This document shows, in pieces, positions 34,762 through 44,958 of a stretch of 64,000 nt of DNA. The notes below the pieces were generated by a model that saw only the letters and a list, made by a program, of their open reading frames with translations, ran no database searches and had not been told where the DNA came from. A program made the position numbers and the translations under genes. The first letter of the stretch is position 1. Every line of letters starts with the position of its first letter. The stretch comes from an uncultured Bacteroidota bacterium. GTDB lineage: Bacteria; Bacteroidota; Bacteroidia; Flavobacteriales; Flavobacteriaceae. The stretch spans positions 1 to 64,000 of the forward strand of contig CACASE010000002.1 in NCBI GenBank assembly GCA_902535165.1, written 5' to 3'.

Positions 34762-37700
34762 ATGATTAAAGGTTTATATCCTTTTGGGTTGAATCACTAC
34801 AGGTCTCTGAAATTTCAGAAACTCAGGAAACTTATATCAAAAAATCAAAAAAAAATTAAAGTTGAGGGTGCTTATGGCTCTTCATTGTCATTTTTACTGA
34901 TCGACATATTTTCATCAATTAATCAACAAATATTTTACATAAGTAATTCAAAAGAAACTGCTTCATATGTCTACAGCGATATTATAGAATTAATTGGTGA
35001 AAAAAATTGTAGTTTTTTACCATCAAACTATAGAAACGATACCAAAAAAATTAAAGATGAAAGCAATATCATTAACAGATCCAAAACTATTAAGGATATT
35101 TTAGATAAAGAAACTAAAATAATAGTGACTTATCCTGAAGCTATTTTTGAAAAAATTCCTGATGATAAAGAAATTGATTCCAAAACGATAAATATAGAAA
35201 AAGGACAATTTTTAAAAATAAATTCAATTAATGAATTACTATTTGATTTAAAATTTGAAAAGGATGATTATGTACAACAACCTGGTGATTTTGCAAGAAG
35301 AGGAAATATTGTGGATATTTTTTCTTTTGCGTATACAAGTCCATTGAGAATTGAATTTGATGGTGATACTGTAGAAAGCATAAGGGAGTTTAACATAGAT
35401 ACTCAATATTCAACAAAAGAATTAGTTGAAGCTAAAATTATACCTGATTTATCCAATGAATCTTTAATTAGAAGAGCAAACAGCATAGTTGAGTTAACTG
35501 ATAGTAATACCACTTTATTAATCGATGAAATTGATTCAATTAAAAAACAACTATCCAAGAATTTTAAGGAGAATAAGAACGAATATTCCGATAGATTATT
35601 TTTAAAAGAAATTGATGAAAGAAAAATTATTCATCTGAATAATTTTAACAAAGATTTTGATATTAAGCTTGATATAGTTCAGCAACCTGCATTTAATAAA
35701 AAGTTTGAAATCTTAAACGATGAGCTTAAATATTATTCATCAAAAAATTATAAACTAAATATTTATTTTTCAAGTAAAGAACAAGCAGAACGATTCTATC
35801 AAATATTATCAAAATTTGATTATAGTTATGAATTTAAGACAATAATAAAACCAATTTATAAAGGTTTTATAAATCATGATGATTTAAGAGTTTGTTTTAC
35901 AGATCATGAAATTTTCAATAGATTTCATAGATACAGAATTCAAAAAAAATATAGCAAAAAGAAAAAACTTAATATTGATGATATAAATCAAATTAACGTT
36001 GGGGATTTCGTAACTCATATTGATCATGGAGTTGGAATTTATAAAGGTTTGACAAAAATTGATGTTGAGGGAAGAAAACAAGAGGCGATTAAGTTAGTGT
36101 ACGGAGAAAATGATACACTTTATCTAAGTGTTCACTTATTTCACAAAATTTCAAAATATAAGAGTAGAGATGGTGCAAAACCTAGGATCTTTAAACTAGG
36201 GTCTGGAGCCTGGGAAAGATTAAAGACTAAAGCAAAAACTAGAATAAAAAAACTTGCTTTTGATTTAATAAAATCATACGCAAAAAGAAAAATTTCTAAA
36301 GGATATAAATATAAAATTGATAGCTCAATGCAAAATGAGCTTGAAGCTTCATTTTTATATGTAGAAACAAAAGACCAAATTAAAGCTACTGCGGATGTAA
36401 AAACTGATATGGAATCTGAGAATCCAATGGATCGATTAATTTGTGGTGATGTTGGATTTGGTAAAACTGAGGTTGCGATTAGAGCGGCCTTCAAAGCAAT
36501 TGACAATGGTAAACAAGTTGCAATTTTAGTACCAACAACAATTTTGGCATTTCAACATTATAAAACTTTATTAAAAAGATTTGATGGCTTTCCTATATCA
36601 TTTGATTATTTAAATAGGTTTAGAACAAAGACAGAAAAGACTAAAATACTAGATGAGATTAGTACTGGAAAACTTGATTTAATTATTGGAACTCATCAAT
36701 TAGTAAATGATTCTGTTCAATACCATAATTTAGGATTATTAATTGTAGATGAAGAACAAAAGTTTGGAGTTAATGTAAAAGAAAAGATTAGATCAATCAA
36801 GGAAAATATTGATGTTCTAACACTTACTGCAACACCAATTCCTAGAACCCTTCAATATAGTTTAATGGCTGCAAGAGACCTTTCAATTATATCTACTCCA
36901 CCTAGCAACAGAGTGCCGATTGAATCTGAAGTTATTAGATTTAATGCAAAGTCAATTCAAGATGCAATAAGATTTGAAATGCAAAGGGGAGGTCAAGTAT
37001 TTTTTGTACACAATAAAATTGATAATATTAATGAATTTGGAAATTGGCTTGAAAACTTGGTTCCTGATGCTAAAATTAAAATTGCTCATAGTAAGATTGA
37101 TGGTAAAAATCTTGAAAAAATTATGTTAGAATTTATTGAAAATAAATTTGATATACTATTATCAACAACTATTATTGAAAGTGGATTAGATGTTCCTAAT
37201 GCAAATACAATTTTTATAAATAATGCACACCATTTTGGACTAAGTGACCTACATCAAATGAGGGGTAGAGTTGGTAGAAGTAACAAAAAAGCTTTTTGCT
37301 ATTTTATAACACCTGAAATATCAGCATTAACTGATGAGGCAAAAAAGCGGATTAATGCTATAAGGCAATACTCTGAATTAGGCTCAGGTTTTAATATAGC
37401 AATGAAAGATTTAGAAATTAGAGGTGCTGGTGATTTATTAGGCGGTGAGCAAAGTGGATTTATAAATGATATTGGTTTTGAAACTTACCACAAAATTTTA
37501 AATGAAGCTGTTGAAGAATTAAAAAGTAATGAGTTCAAAAAAATGTTTAAAGAAGAATCAAATAATAATTTTATTAGAGATGTTATCATTGATACTGACT
37601 TTGAAATATTATTTCCTAATACTTACGTTTCAAAGGTGAATGAAAGACTAATTCTTTATACTAAACTATCGAAGTTAAATAATGATGATGAGTTGATTAA

Positions 37701-38028
37701 GTTTGAAAAAGAACTTAAGGATAAATACGGATTTCTTCCTGTTGAATCTATAGATCTTCTAAAAAGTATTCGATTGAAATGGAAAGCTCAAAAGTTAGGT
37801 TTTGAAAAAATTGTGATAAAAAAAAGTAAAATGCTGTGTTACTTTATCTTTGATAAGAATAACAATTTTTTTGAGAGTTTAGTATTTAAAAATATCATGA
37901 GGGATATTCAAAAATTTGAAAATTGTGAATTAAGAGAAAAGAATAAACTTTATTTAGTTTTTGAAAAAATAGGATCAATTGATCAAGCAATTCAAAACTT
38001 AGACAGATTTGAGTTTATTGATTATTGA
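34762..38028 (+). CDS. mfd: Transcription-repair coupling factor
   Basis: A 1088-residue ATPase that removes stalled RNA polymerase and recruits UvrA. Domains in order: UvrB-like N-terminal module (about 1-330), RNA-polymerase-interacting CarD/RID domain (about 410-480, NVGDFVTHIDHGVGIYKGL), superfamily 2 helicase with Walker A GDVGFGKTE near 561-569, DEEQ near 665 and QMRGRVGRS, then the TRCF C-terminal domain. Length is close to the usual 1100-1150. ATG at 34762 is preferred over the TTG 3 nt upstream. Its 3' end overlaps the convergent ACT-like gene by 30 bp. Confidence 0.96.
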   Translation: MIKGLYPFGLNHYRSLKFQKLRKLISKNQKKIKVEGAYGSSLSFLLIDIFSSINQQIFYISNSKETASYVYSDIIELIGEKNCSFLPSNYRNDTKKIKDESNIINRSKTIKDILDKETKIIVTYPEAIFEKIPDDKEIDSKTINIEKGQFLKINSINELLFDLKFEKDDYVQQPGDFARRGNIVDIFSFAYTSPLRIEFDGDTVESIREFNIDTQYSTKELVEAKIIPDLSNESLIRRANSIVELTDSNTTLLIDEIDSIKKQLSKNFKENKNEYSDRLFLKEIDERKIIHLNNFNKDFDIKLDIVQQPAFNKKFEILNDELKYYSSKNYKLNIYFSSKEQAERFYQILSKFDYSYEFKTIIKPIYKGFINHDDLRVCFTDHEIFNRFHRYRIQKKYSKKKKLNIDDINQINVGDFVTHIDHGVGIYKGLTKIDVEGRKQEAIKLVYGENDTLYLSVHLFHKISKYKSRDGAKPRIFKLGSGAWERLKTKAKTRIKKLAFDLIKSYAKRKISKGYKYKIDSSMQNELEASFLYVETKDQIKATADVKTDMESENPMDRLICGDVGFGKTEVAIRAAFKAIDNGKQVAILVPTTILAFQHYKTLLKRFDGFPISFDYLNRFRTKTEKTKILDEISTGKLDLIIGTHQLVNDSVQYHNLGLLIVDEEQKFGVNVKEKIRSIKENIDVLTLTATPIPRTLQYSLMAARDLSIISTPPSNRVPIESEVIRFNAKSIQDAIRFEMQRGGQVFFVHNKIDNINEFGNWLENLVPDAKIKIAHSKIDGKNLEKIMLEFIENKFDILLSTTIIESGLDVPNANTIFINNAHHFGLSDLHQMRGRVGRSNKKAFCYFITPEISALTDEAKKRINAIRQYSELGSGFNIAMKDLEIRGAGDLLGGEQSGFINDIGFETYHKILNEAVEELKSNEFKKMFKEESNNNFIRDVIIDTDFEILFPNTYVSKVNERLILYTKLSKLNNDDELIKFEKELKDKYGFLPVESIDLLKSIRLKWKAQKLGFEKIVIKKSKMLCYFIFDKNNNFFESLVFKNIMRDIQKFENCELREKNKLYLVFEKIGSIDQAIQNLDRFEFIDY

Positions 38029-38658
38029 AAATGCTTTATCAACTTCACTTTCCGATACTAAAATAGTAAACTCATTAGATGTAGAAATCACTTGATTAAT
38101 ATTAATTCCTTCCCAAGATAATTTTTGAAATACATAATAATAGATTCCTGGGACTGATACATTTTCTTCGGGTAATTTAAATGAAATTGCTGAAAGTTGC
38201 TCAGTCTTATTAATGCAAAATTCATTAACTAATTCGTTTTCAACCAACTCACATAAATTTTTACTAACTACTATATTACACTCGTCAATACCTCTTGAAG
38301 AGGTATAAAAATCATTCTTGCTTTCATATATATTTTTTAAAATATTTGACTGACTATTAAGTATTGTATCTGAAACTTTAAAATTATAATCAACCAGATT
38401 AGATCTTACAGAAACCTCTTCAATTTTTTTTATGACTCTTTTAATTTTTTGAGTGTGTTGAAATTCAAGGTTTAGAGATAATCTATTTAAAGCCATAACA
38501 ATTGCTCCATTGTTGACACTTTTTCGTAACATTTCTTCAATTTCAGGCTTTATTTTTCTTGAGAGTGAAGTGAAATTAATTATACCATCAGAAAGCGCAG
38601 AGCTTAAAAATGGTTTTGATTTTATATACTCACTAACAGCTTGAGATATTGTTTTCAA
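37999..38658 (-). CDS. ACT-domain-like regulatory protein
   Basis: A 219-residue cytoplasmic protein with no catalytic motif. The C-terminal half reads as two tandem ACT-like units (about residues 120-165 and 170-219; the second contains VPGIYYYVFQKLSWEGININQVIS and ends FTILVSESEVDKAFSII), as in the C-terminus of aspartate kinases. The N-terminal half is helical and basic. An amino-acid-sensing role is inferred. Start is TTG at 38658. It overlaps the 3' end of mfd by 30 bp in antisense. Confidence 0.65.
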   Translation of the reverse strand: MKTISQAVSEYIKSKPFLSSALSDGIINFTSLSRKIKPEIEEMLRKSVNNGAIVMALNRLSLNLEFQHTQKIKRVIKKIEEVSVRSNLVDYNFKVSDTILNSQSNILKNIYESKNDFYTSSRGIDECNIVVSKNLCELVENELVNEFCINKTEQLSAISFKLPEENVSVPGIYYYVFQKLSWEGININQVISTSNEFTILVSESEVDKAFSIINKLKSV

Positions 38659-38753
38659 ATTAGTCTTGTTTTAAATTAAACAAATAATTGTAAAAATAAC
38701 ATTTTAATATAAACAGAAGTTCATTTGTAAATTGACTATTTTTGAAACTAATA

Positions 38754-40436
38754 GTGGAAAGTAAAAAAAGATATACCATAACGTCTGCATTACCCTATAC
38801 TAATGGACGTTTACATATTGGGCATTTAGCAGGAGCATATATACCAGCTGATATCTATGCAAGATTCAAAAGAATCACTGATAATGATGTAGCTTACATT
38901 TGTGGAAGTGATGAACATGGTGTTGCAATTTCTATTAGAGCAAAAAAAGAAAATAAAACCCCAAAAGAAATTATTGATAAATATCATGCATTAATAAAAA
39001 AAAGCTTTGAAGATTTTGGTATTTCTTTCGATAATTATTCAAGAACATCCTCCAAAATCCACCACGAAACAGCATCTGAATTTTTTCAGTTTCTTAATAA
39101 AAAAAATTGTTTTGAAATTAAAAACTCCAAACAATTATATGACCCAGTTGAAAATCAATTTTTAGCAGACAGATTTGTTGAAGGAGAATGCCCTCACTGT
39201 GGATTTGAACATGCATACGGTGATCAATGTGAAAATTGTGGAAGCTCATTAAGCCCTGAACAATTAATTAATCCTATTTCAAAAATAAGTGGAGCAAAAC
39301 CAGTAGAAAAAGAAACCACACATTGGTACTTGCCATTAGGCGAATATGAAAATTTTATAAAAACCTGGTTTCTTAAGGATAAAAAAGATTCTGCAAAATC
39401 AAATGTATATGGGCAAGTTAAATCATGGATTGATCAAGGATTGGAATCTAGAGCTATTACTAGAGATTTAGATTGGGGGATACCAGTTCCTCACAAAGAT
39501 GGTGATGGCAAAGTTCTTTATGTTTGGTTTGATGCACCCATAGGTTATATCTCATCCACAAAAGAATGGGCTAAAAATGATAATAAAGATTGGGAATTAT
39601 ACTGGAAAGATAAGAATACTAAGCTTATTCACTTTATTGGAAAGGATAATATAGTATTTCACTGTATTATATTTCCTATAATACTTAAAGCACATGGTGG
39701 CTATATTTTACCTGAAAACATACCTGCTAATGAGTTTTTAAATTTAGAGGGAGAAAAATTTTCAACCTCAAAAAATTGGGCAATATGGATTGATGAGTTC
39801 TTGAATGATTTCCCAGGAATGCAAGATTCACTCAGATATACATTGACAGTTAATGCACCCGAAACCAAAGACAATGATTTTACGTGGAAGGATTTTCAGG
39901 CAAGGAATAATAACGAATTAGTAGCGATTTTTGGAAATTTCATAAATCGAGTCTTTGTCCTAACTCATAAATATTATGATGGCTTTGTTCCAGAATCTGG
40001 AGATTTAGATACTGTTGACACAGAAATATTAAAAAGAGCTTATAAAATGCCAATACTGATTTCTGAAGCATTAGATAATTATAAATTTAGGCAAGCAATA
40101 AATCTTTTAATTGACTTATCGAGACTTGGTAATAAATATTTAGCTGAGGAGGAGCCATGGAAATTATATAAATTGGGCAATATTGAAAGAGTAAAAAAAA
40201 TAATGTATGTATCTCTTCAGCTATGTGGATTATTATCGCTATTGTCTGAACCTTTTTTACCAAATGCATCAAAAAAAATCAGACAAATTCTTAACATAAA
40301 AGAGACAAAGTGGACTGAATTAACATTCAGTAATCCAGTTCTAAAAGAAAAAAAACAAATAAATAAGCCTTATTTAATTTTTCGAAAAATAGAGGATGAG
40401 GAAATTAAAAATCAAATTAATAAATTGAATTGTTAG
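38754..40436 (+). CDS. metG: Methionine--tRNA ligase, short form without C-terminal tRNA-binding domain
   Basis: Charges tRNA-Met. From the GTG at 38754 the protein has 560 residues; a TTG at 38742 is an alternative start. It shows the class I HIGH motif at 21-24, a zinc knuckle [18 protein letters not shown] near 143-160, the KMSKS counterpart KFSTSK near 331-336 and the anticodon-binding helical domain. Most Bacteroidota MetG proteins are near 680-700 residues with an EMAP-like tRNA-binding domain at the C-terminus; that domain is absent here. It is convergent with a lipoprotein gene 5 bp away. Confidence 0.94.
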   Translation: MESKKRYTITSALPYTNGRLHIGHLAGAYIPADIYARFKRITDNDVAYICGSDEHGVAISIRAKKENKTPKEIIDKYHALIKKSFEDFGISFDNYSRTSSKIHHETASEFFQFLNKKNCFEIKNSKQLYDPVENQFLADRFVEGECPHCGFEHAYGDQCENCGSSLSPEQLINPISKISGAKPVEKETTHWYLPLGEYENFIKTWFLKDKKDSAKSNVYGQVKSWIDQGLESRAITRDLDWGIPVPHKDGDGKVLYVWFDAPIGYISSTKEWAKNDNKDWELYWKDKNTKLIHFIGKDNIVFHCIIFPIILKAHGGYILPENIPANEFLNLEGEKFSTSKNWAIWIDEFLNDFPGMQDSLRYTLTVNAPETKDNDFTWKDFQARNNNELVAIFGNFINRVFVLTHKYYDGFVPESGDLDTVDTEILKRAYKMPILISEALDNYKFRQAINLLIDLSRLGNKYLAEEEPWKLYKLGNIERVKKIMYVSLQLCGLLSLLSEPFLPNASKKIRQILNIKETKWTELTFSNPVLKEKKQINKPYLIFRKIEDEEIKNQINKLNC

Positions 40437-40441
40437 AAGAA

Positions 40442-40918
40442 CTAATTATCAAGTTGTTTTGTTATTAAATTAATTTGAAATAATAAACCATTATAAGATT
40501 CTACTAGATTTTCTAAGTCAATTTTATATGCTTCTAAATTATCTTGATTCAATAAATAGGAATCAATTTTTTGAAGATATGTATTTACTACTCTTATCCT
40601 TCCAATAATTGGAGAAGTTTTATATTTCCCAGGTATAGTTTCTTTTTTTATTTTATCCAGATCTGTGCTAAGAAGCTTAATTTTAGATTTATGATTAATT
40701 TCTTTCTCAAATAAATCAGAAAATTTTTCTGTAAAACTAATCATCTGAACCCATGACTCAATTTGAGAACTACTAGTTAAATCTAACTTAATAATCTCTG
40801 GTTTTTCATTAAATAAAGAATTAATTGATGTAGGAATTGGAACTTGAACTTTGATGTTTTTATTATCATCCTCAGAGCAAGAAATTGTAATTAGTAAAAA
40901 AATAAATATACTTCTCAA
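40442..40918 (-). CDS. Hypothetical lipoprotein at the end of the PUL
   Basis: A 158-residue protein with a short signal and lipobox LITISC (lipidated Cys14). The mature region is mostly helical (for example FTEKFSDLFEKEINHKSKI; YLQKIDSYLLNQDNLEAYKID) and matches no family I know. Start is TTG at 40918. It lies 44 bp after the FN3-like lipoprotein on the same strand and is the last gene of the beta-glucan locus, although membership is inferred only from position. Confidence 0.55.
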   Translation of the reverse strand: MRSIFIFLLITISCSEDDNKNIKVQVPIPTSINSLFNEKPEIIKLDLTSSSQIESWVQMISFTEKFSDLFEKEINHKSKIKLLSTDLDKIKKETIPGKYKTSPIIGRIRVVNTYLQKIDSYLLNQDNLEAYKIDLENLVESYNGLLFQINLITKQLDN

Positions 40919-40962
40919 TTGTTAAATTTTCAATAAAAATACATTTATTTGAGATTTTTAAA

Positions 40963-41685
40963 CTAATCTGTTTTAAATGAATAAACAATAGAGTAGCTAC
41001 TATTAGTTCCATCACTTGTTTTAACTCTCCAATAATATGTTGAACCTGCATCAAGAGCAACATCAACAGTTTTATCAGATAAATTTGTAAGTTCACTTGA
41101 TGGCGTTTGTTTACCATCAGTCTTATCAACATACAAAGTATATTTTAATTCATCCCCTTGATCGGGATCAGATCCTTCCCAGGTGAATGTTACTTTACCA
41201 TCAGAGGATCTAGATACAGTTGAACCAGAACTTGGTGATTTTAAGTCAGCTGGAAAGGGGGCATAATTTTTAATTCCTAGTCCTGCTAAATAAAACTTCC
41301 AAGATGTACTTGTACCTGTTTGAGTAGTAGTAGTATTTTTTGAAATTACTTTCCAAATATATGGCTGACCTTTATCTAATTCAACGGTTGTGCTAGTTGT
41401 CGTTAACCCATTCTTATTTACAACTGATGAAGTATTCAAATTAGTAATCTGTAAATCATATGTACTAGTATTGGAAGATGCTTGCCAAGTAAAATCTACA
41501 TTACTTTTGGTGTCAGAAGTACTAGTTCCTGTCTCACATACTTTCCCGTTAGCTGGAGCTGTCAAAGTTACAGCGCCCGGTGGCTGAGGTGGTGGTGGAT
41601 CACCTCCTCCATCACCTGAATCTCCTCCATCTCCACTACACGAGAAAATAAAAAACGCTGTGAGTAAATAAATAATTTTTTTCAT
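40963..41685 (-). CDS. Surface lipoprotein with two FN3-like domains
   Basis: A 240-residue protein. The signal ends in lipobox FIFSC (Cys16), followed by a flexible Gly/Asp/Pro linker (residues 17-36: DGGDSGDGGGDPPPPQPP). Two fibronectin-III-like units follow (about 37-130 and 145-240), each with a Trp-x-x-S/G core and a TYxWxV strand (QPYIWKVISKN; STYYWRVKTSD). Such units often space or bind glycans on the cell surface. Its ATG overlaps the GH5 stop codon (ATGA), so it is translationally coupled to the enzyme gene. Confidence 0.75.
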   Translation of the reverse strand: MKKIIYLLTAFFIFSCSGDGGDSGDGGGDPPPPQPPGAVTLTAPANGKVCETGTSTSDTKSNVDFTWQASSNTSTYDLQITNLNTSSVVNKNGLTTTSTTVELDKGQPYIWKVISKNTTTTQTGTSTSWKFYLAGLGIKNYAPFPADLKSPSSGSTVSRSSDGKVTFTWEGSDPDQGDELKYTLYVDKTDGKQTPSSELTNLSDKTVDVALDAGSTYYWRVKTSDGTNSSYSIVYSFKTD

Positions 41686-44600
41686 TCTCTAATTACTTTA
41701 AAGGTTTTTCTAACTGTTTTACTTTCTAAAACAACTATATATGATCCAGGTATTTGATTTGTTAGATCTATATTCGTTTTTCTAGACATATCCGCTATAT
41801 CCTGAAATCTGCTGTAAATTAAATCTCCCTTCTCACTAAAGATATTAACTTTTACTCTAGTATCCTCCCCTCCTACATGTACTTTTACATCACTATCAGT
41901 CGGGTTTGGATAATAGTGAATATCCTCTGATATAAATACCTCTCTCTCTACAAAACCTTGACACTCTAAATCTGTGTCTACTCTTATAATGCTTAGCCCT
42001 GTAGATAGAGTTGCTTCAAAACTGTTTCCAGTAACTTTTTGTTTGATTCCATTGATCGTTACATTGTATTTGCTAGATCCACTCATCTGGATGCTTGCCT
42101 TTTTATCATCATTATCAATATCAATAAATGCTGTGAGTGCTGGTGGCTCCTCTACTATAACCTCAAAACACTGCTCATAGTTAGCCTGACCATCAACTGT
42201 AAAGCAAACCTCATAAGTACCTTTAGTAAGGCCGGTGACTGAAGCAGTTTTGTTTGTTCCCGTTATTACGACGTTATCCTTGCCAGTAATTGTAATTGTG
42301 TAGTCGTATGATGCGTCTTCCACACTCAAGTCTATCACTCCATCACTATTGCCAACACAAGTAGCGCTACCAACCTCAACCTTAAAATTGTTCACAGGAA
42401 GCTCAAAAATCTGACAACCATTTACATCAACCTTAGCACCAGAGGGAGTGTCAGGACATTGGTCAACTGAATCTCCAATACCATCTAAATCAGAATCTAA
42501 ATCTCTAAATTTCATCCAGTTCATATTAAAACCCCCATCCAGAACTTTAAGTCTGAGAAGAAATATTCCCTTAGGTATTGGATTATTAAGACTTGCTGTT
42601 ACGGTTACCCATTCTTGCCAACCACCAGTGGAGGAAAAATCAACTTCGGGCAACAAAACGTACTCCCTTGAGGAATTCTGTTCAACTAAAGATAATGCCA
42701 CTTTTCCTCCATTAGACTCAGATGCAACTCTAAAATCAACTGTATATTTTGAGGCGGTGTTTGTAAAAATTTTATAATCAGCATAATCACCATTATCAGT
42801 ATATCCAATATTTGAACCCCCTCCTTCATCATTTGTTTCTTCTAATCCTAATCCAAACATATTAACATAGTCTTCAACTTCAACCTTTCCAGGTATAACA
42901 AAACGTGCTTCTAAATCGTTAATAATGTTGAGGTTTGAAAAGGTATTTAAAGTTTTTCCATTTACAGACTTAATTAAGTCCCCAGAGTATGAAACTTTAA
43001 TATCATCAGTATAAAGTAAGTTTTCAGAAAGATTTAAAATAATTGTTTTAAGTTTAGAGGAATCTGAATTAAGAGAGGATATACTCTTTTCATTTCCGTT
43101 AACAGTAACAGTAAATTTATTCAAGCTACCATCAATTGATGAAGTCAATATTTCTTGATTTAGAAAAATCTCTAAGGACCTTTCATTAGAATTAGTTTTT
43201 CCATTAATAGAGTTAAATGGAGCTGCTGATATCTCAGCTGTTTTCTCAAATTGTAGACTGCTAATATTAAACGGGGTATTATCGTCAAAATGTAATTTCA
43301 AAGAATGGTTTCCTTCTTCTAATATTAAACCTTCAATTGTTGATGTACCAAAAGAAAACCAACTTCCAGTTGATTGGGTAGTATAAATTGGTGTAATGTT
43401 TTGATCATTTAAAGATAAATAAAGCTTTCCCCCGCTCTGCTCTGAAGCATTTCTAATCCTGACTCTGTAAACACCCGATGAATTAATTTTTACAGAATAT
43501 TTTGTCCACTCTCCTTTTTCAACAAATCCGATGTGATATCCATTGCTATTAACATTATCACTATTATCTTCAATATCAACTCCATCATTTCTGTATCGCC
43601 ATCCTCTGTTCCATGCAGTAAATGATCCGGATGACTGATGATAAGTTGCAAAATCATTGTCATGGTAAGCAAAATTATTTTTACCCAAATCGTAATCAGA
43701 TAAAAATACTACACCAGGGATTTCTTGGCGTTTTTTAAAAGGTATCGTATTATTTGAATGGGGTTGTCTAAGAAGTGCATCAGAGATACCCTTTCTGTAT
43801 AAGCAATTTTCTGATTTAGCATTTTCAGCTAATTCCATCATTGCTTCATAAGCTTCTTGTTCTGTTGGTTTATCACCTTCATCTTTCCAGTAGTTTAGAA
43901 TTTTTTGATAACCATCGTTAACAATAATTCTGTATGGGCTATTTACACTTCCAATTTTTTTCATAGCCCACCATGCCCAACCTACATTATTGTTTTCAAA
44001 TAAAGTGACAGCATCTGTATACCAGGTATTTGAATTTTCTCCAGACTCACCCATCCACAATGGTACATTGTGTTGTTCTCTCATTGGCAGAATCCAGTTT
44101 AAATCATCGTCATTTGTTGAATTCCAGTATTTATGAAAACTGTATACCATGTTGTCATCCCAAGGAGGAGTCAATCCTGTAAAATTATTTGCATAATCAT
44201 TTCCTTCAATGATTATTATGTGTTTATCATCAACTTCCCTGATAGCATCTGTGATTCGTACAAATAAATCCTTTAAATCAACTCCACCTGGAAGATCCCA
44301 ATTTGTTTCATTAAGAAGATCATATCCACCAATCCACTCATTGTCTTTATACCTTTCAGCAATTTTTCTCCACAGTGCAACTGTTTTACTTTTGTTTTGT
44401 TCGCTTTCCCAGAGGGAGGGTTTATCAGGATCATAGTCTGAGATATCAGTATTTCTGCCTTGACCACCAGGTGCAGCATGTAAATCTAAAATAACGTACA
44501 TTTTATGAGGTTGAGCCCATTCTAATATGTCATCAATAATTTCAAAACCTTCATCAAACCATGTATTTTCACCAGAATTAGGTTCTTCTTGAATTGGTAG

Positions 44601-44957
44601 AGTGAATAAATTGTAGTGCATTGGGACTCTAATACTATTAAATCCCCATGAGGCTAGTGAATCAACATCTCGCTTAGTAAAATGATTTTCTCTCCACTTT
44701 TTAAAAAATTCATCAGTCTTTTCATCGCCCATCAGATCTATTAATTTTTCCTTAATCTCATGTTGAGCACCAATACTTCCATCAGTTTCATGCATCATGT
44801 AACCTTCTATCAATAGCCAACCACCAGGTGCATATCCTTTGAGTAAAACCTCATTTCCATTTCCATCAACAATTTTTTGACCGTCTGTCCTTAAATTTTG
44901 AGAATTAGAAAAGAATGAGAAAAAAACAAATAAAATTACAATTAAAAATCTCTTCAT
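41682..44957 (-). CDS. Multidomain GH5 beta-glucanase with two CBM6-like modules and T9SS sorting domain
   Basis: A secreted 1091-residue enzyme. The signal peptide covers 1-20. The GH5 catalytic domain (about 24-375) has the acid/base Glu217 in DLLNET and the nucleophile Glu304 in WMGES. CBM6-like modules lie at about 415-572 and 684-818, with an Ig-like segment between them (575-680). A thrombospondin-3-type Ca repeat (820-848) is followed by Ig-like repeats and a type A T9SS sorting domain (about 1010-1091, beginning YYPNPTDSD). The ATG at 44957 is chosen over an extension to 45155 because it starts the signal peptide, 1 bp after the GH3 stop. A beta-1,3- or beta-1,6-glucanase role fits the locus but is not proved. 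Confidence 0.88.
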   Translation of the reverse strand: MKRFLIVILFVFFSFFSNSQNLRTDGQKIVDGNGNEVLLKGYAPGGWLLIEGYMMHETDGSIGAQHEIKEKLIDLMGDEKTDEFFKKWRENHFTKRDVDSLASWGFNSIRVPMHYNLFTLPIQEEPNSGENTWFDEGFEIIDDILEWAQPHKMYVILDLHAAPGGQGRNTDISDYDPDKPSLWESEQNKSKTVALWRKIAERYKDNEWIGGYDLLNETNWDLPGGVDLKDLFVRITDAIREVDDKHIIIIEGNDYANNFTGLTPPWDDNMVYSFHKYWNSTNDDDLNWILPMREQHNVPLWMGESGENSNTWYTDAVTLFENNNVGWAWWAMKKIGSVNSPYRIIVNDGYQKILNYWKDEGDKPTEQEAYEAMMELAENAKSENCLYRKGISDALLRQPHSNNTIPFKKRQEIPGVVFLSDYDLGKNNFAYHDNDFATYHQSSGSFTAWNRGWRYRNDGVDIEDNSDNVNSNGYHIGFVEKGEWTKYSVKINSSGVYRVRIRNASEQSGGKLYLSLNDQNITPIYTTQSTGSWFSFGTSTIEGLILEEGNHSLKLHFDDNTPFNISSLQFEKTAEISAAPFNSINGKTNSNERSLEIFLNQEILTSSIDGSLNKFTVTVNGNEKSISSLNSDSSKLKTIILNLSENLLYTDDIKVSYSGDLIKSVNGKTLNTFSNLNIINDLEARFVIPGKVEVEDYVNMFGLGLEETNDEGGGSNIGYTDNGDYADYKIFTNTASKYTVDFRVASESNGGKVALSLVEQNSSREYVLLPEVDFSSTGGWQEWVTVTASLNNPIPKGIFLLRLKVLDGGFNMNWMKFRDLDSDLDGIGDSVDQCPDTPSGAKVDVNGCQIFELPVNNFKVEVGSATCVGNSDGVIDLSVEDASYDYTITITGKDNVVITGTNKTASVTGLTKGTYEVCFTVDGQANYEQCFEVIVEEPPALTAFIDIDNDDKKASIQMSGSSKYNVTINGIKQKVTGNSFEATLSTGLSIIRVDTDLECQGFVEREVFISEDIHYYPNPTDSDVKVHVGGEDTRVKVNIFSEKGDLIYSRFQDIADMSRKTNIDLTNQIPGSYIVVLESKTVRKTFKVIRE

Positions 44958-44958
44958 A

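Noticed and set aside
41974-42777. Plus-strand open frames within the GH5 gene
   Set aside because: They are antisense shadows of a gene with clear domains; no signals support them.
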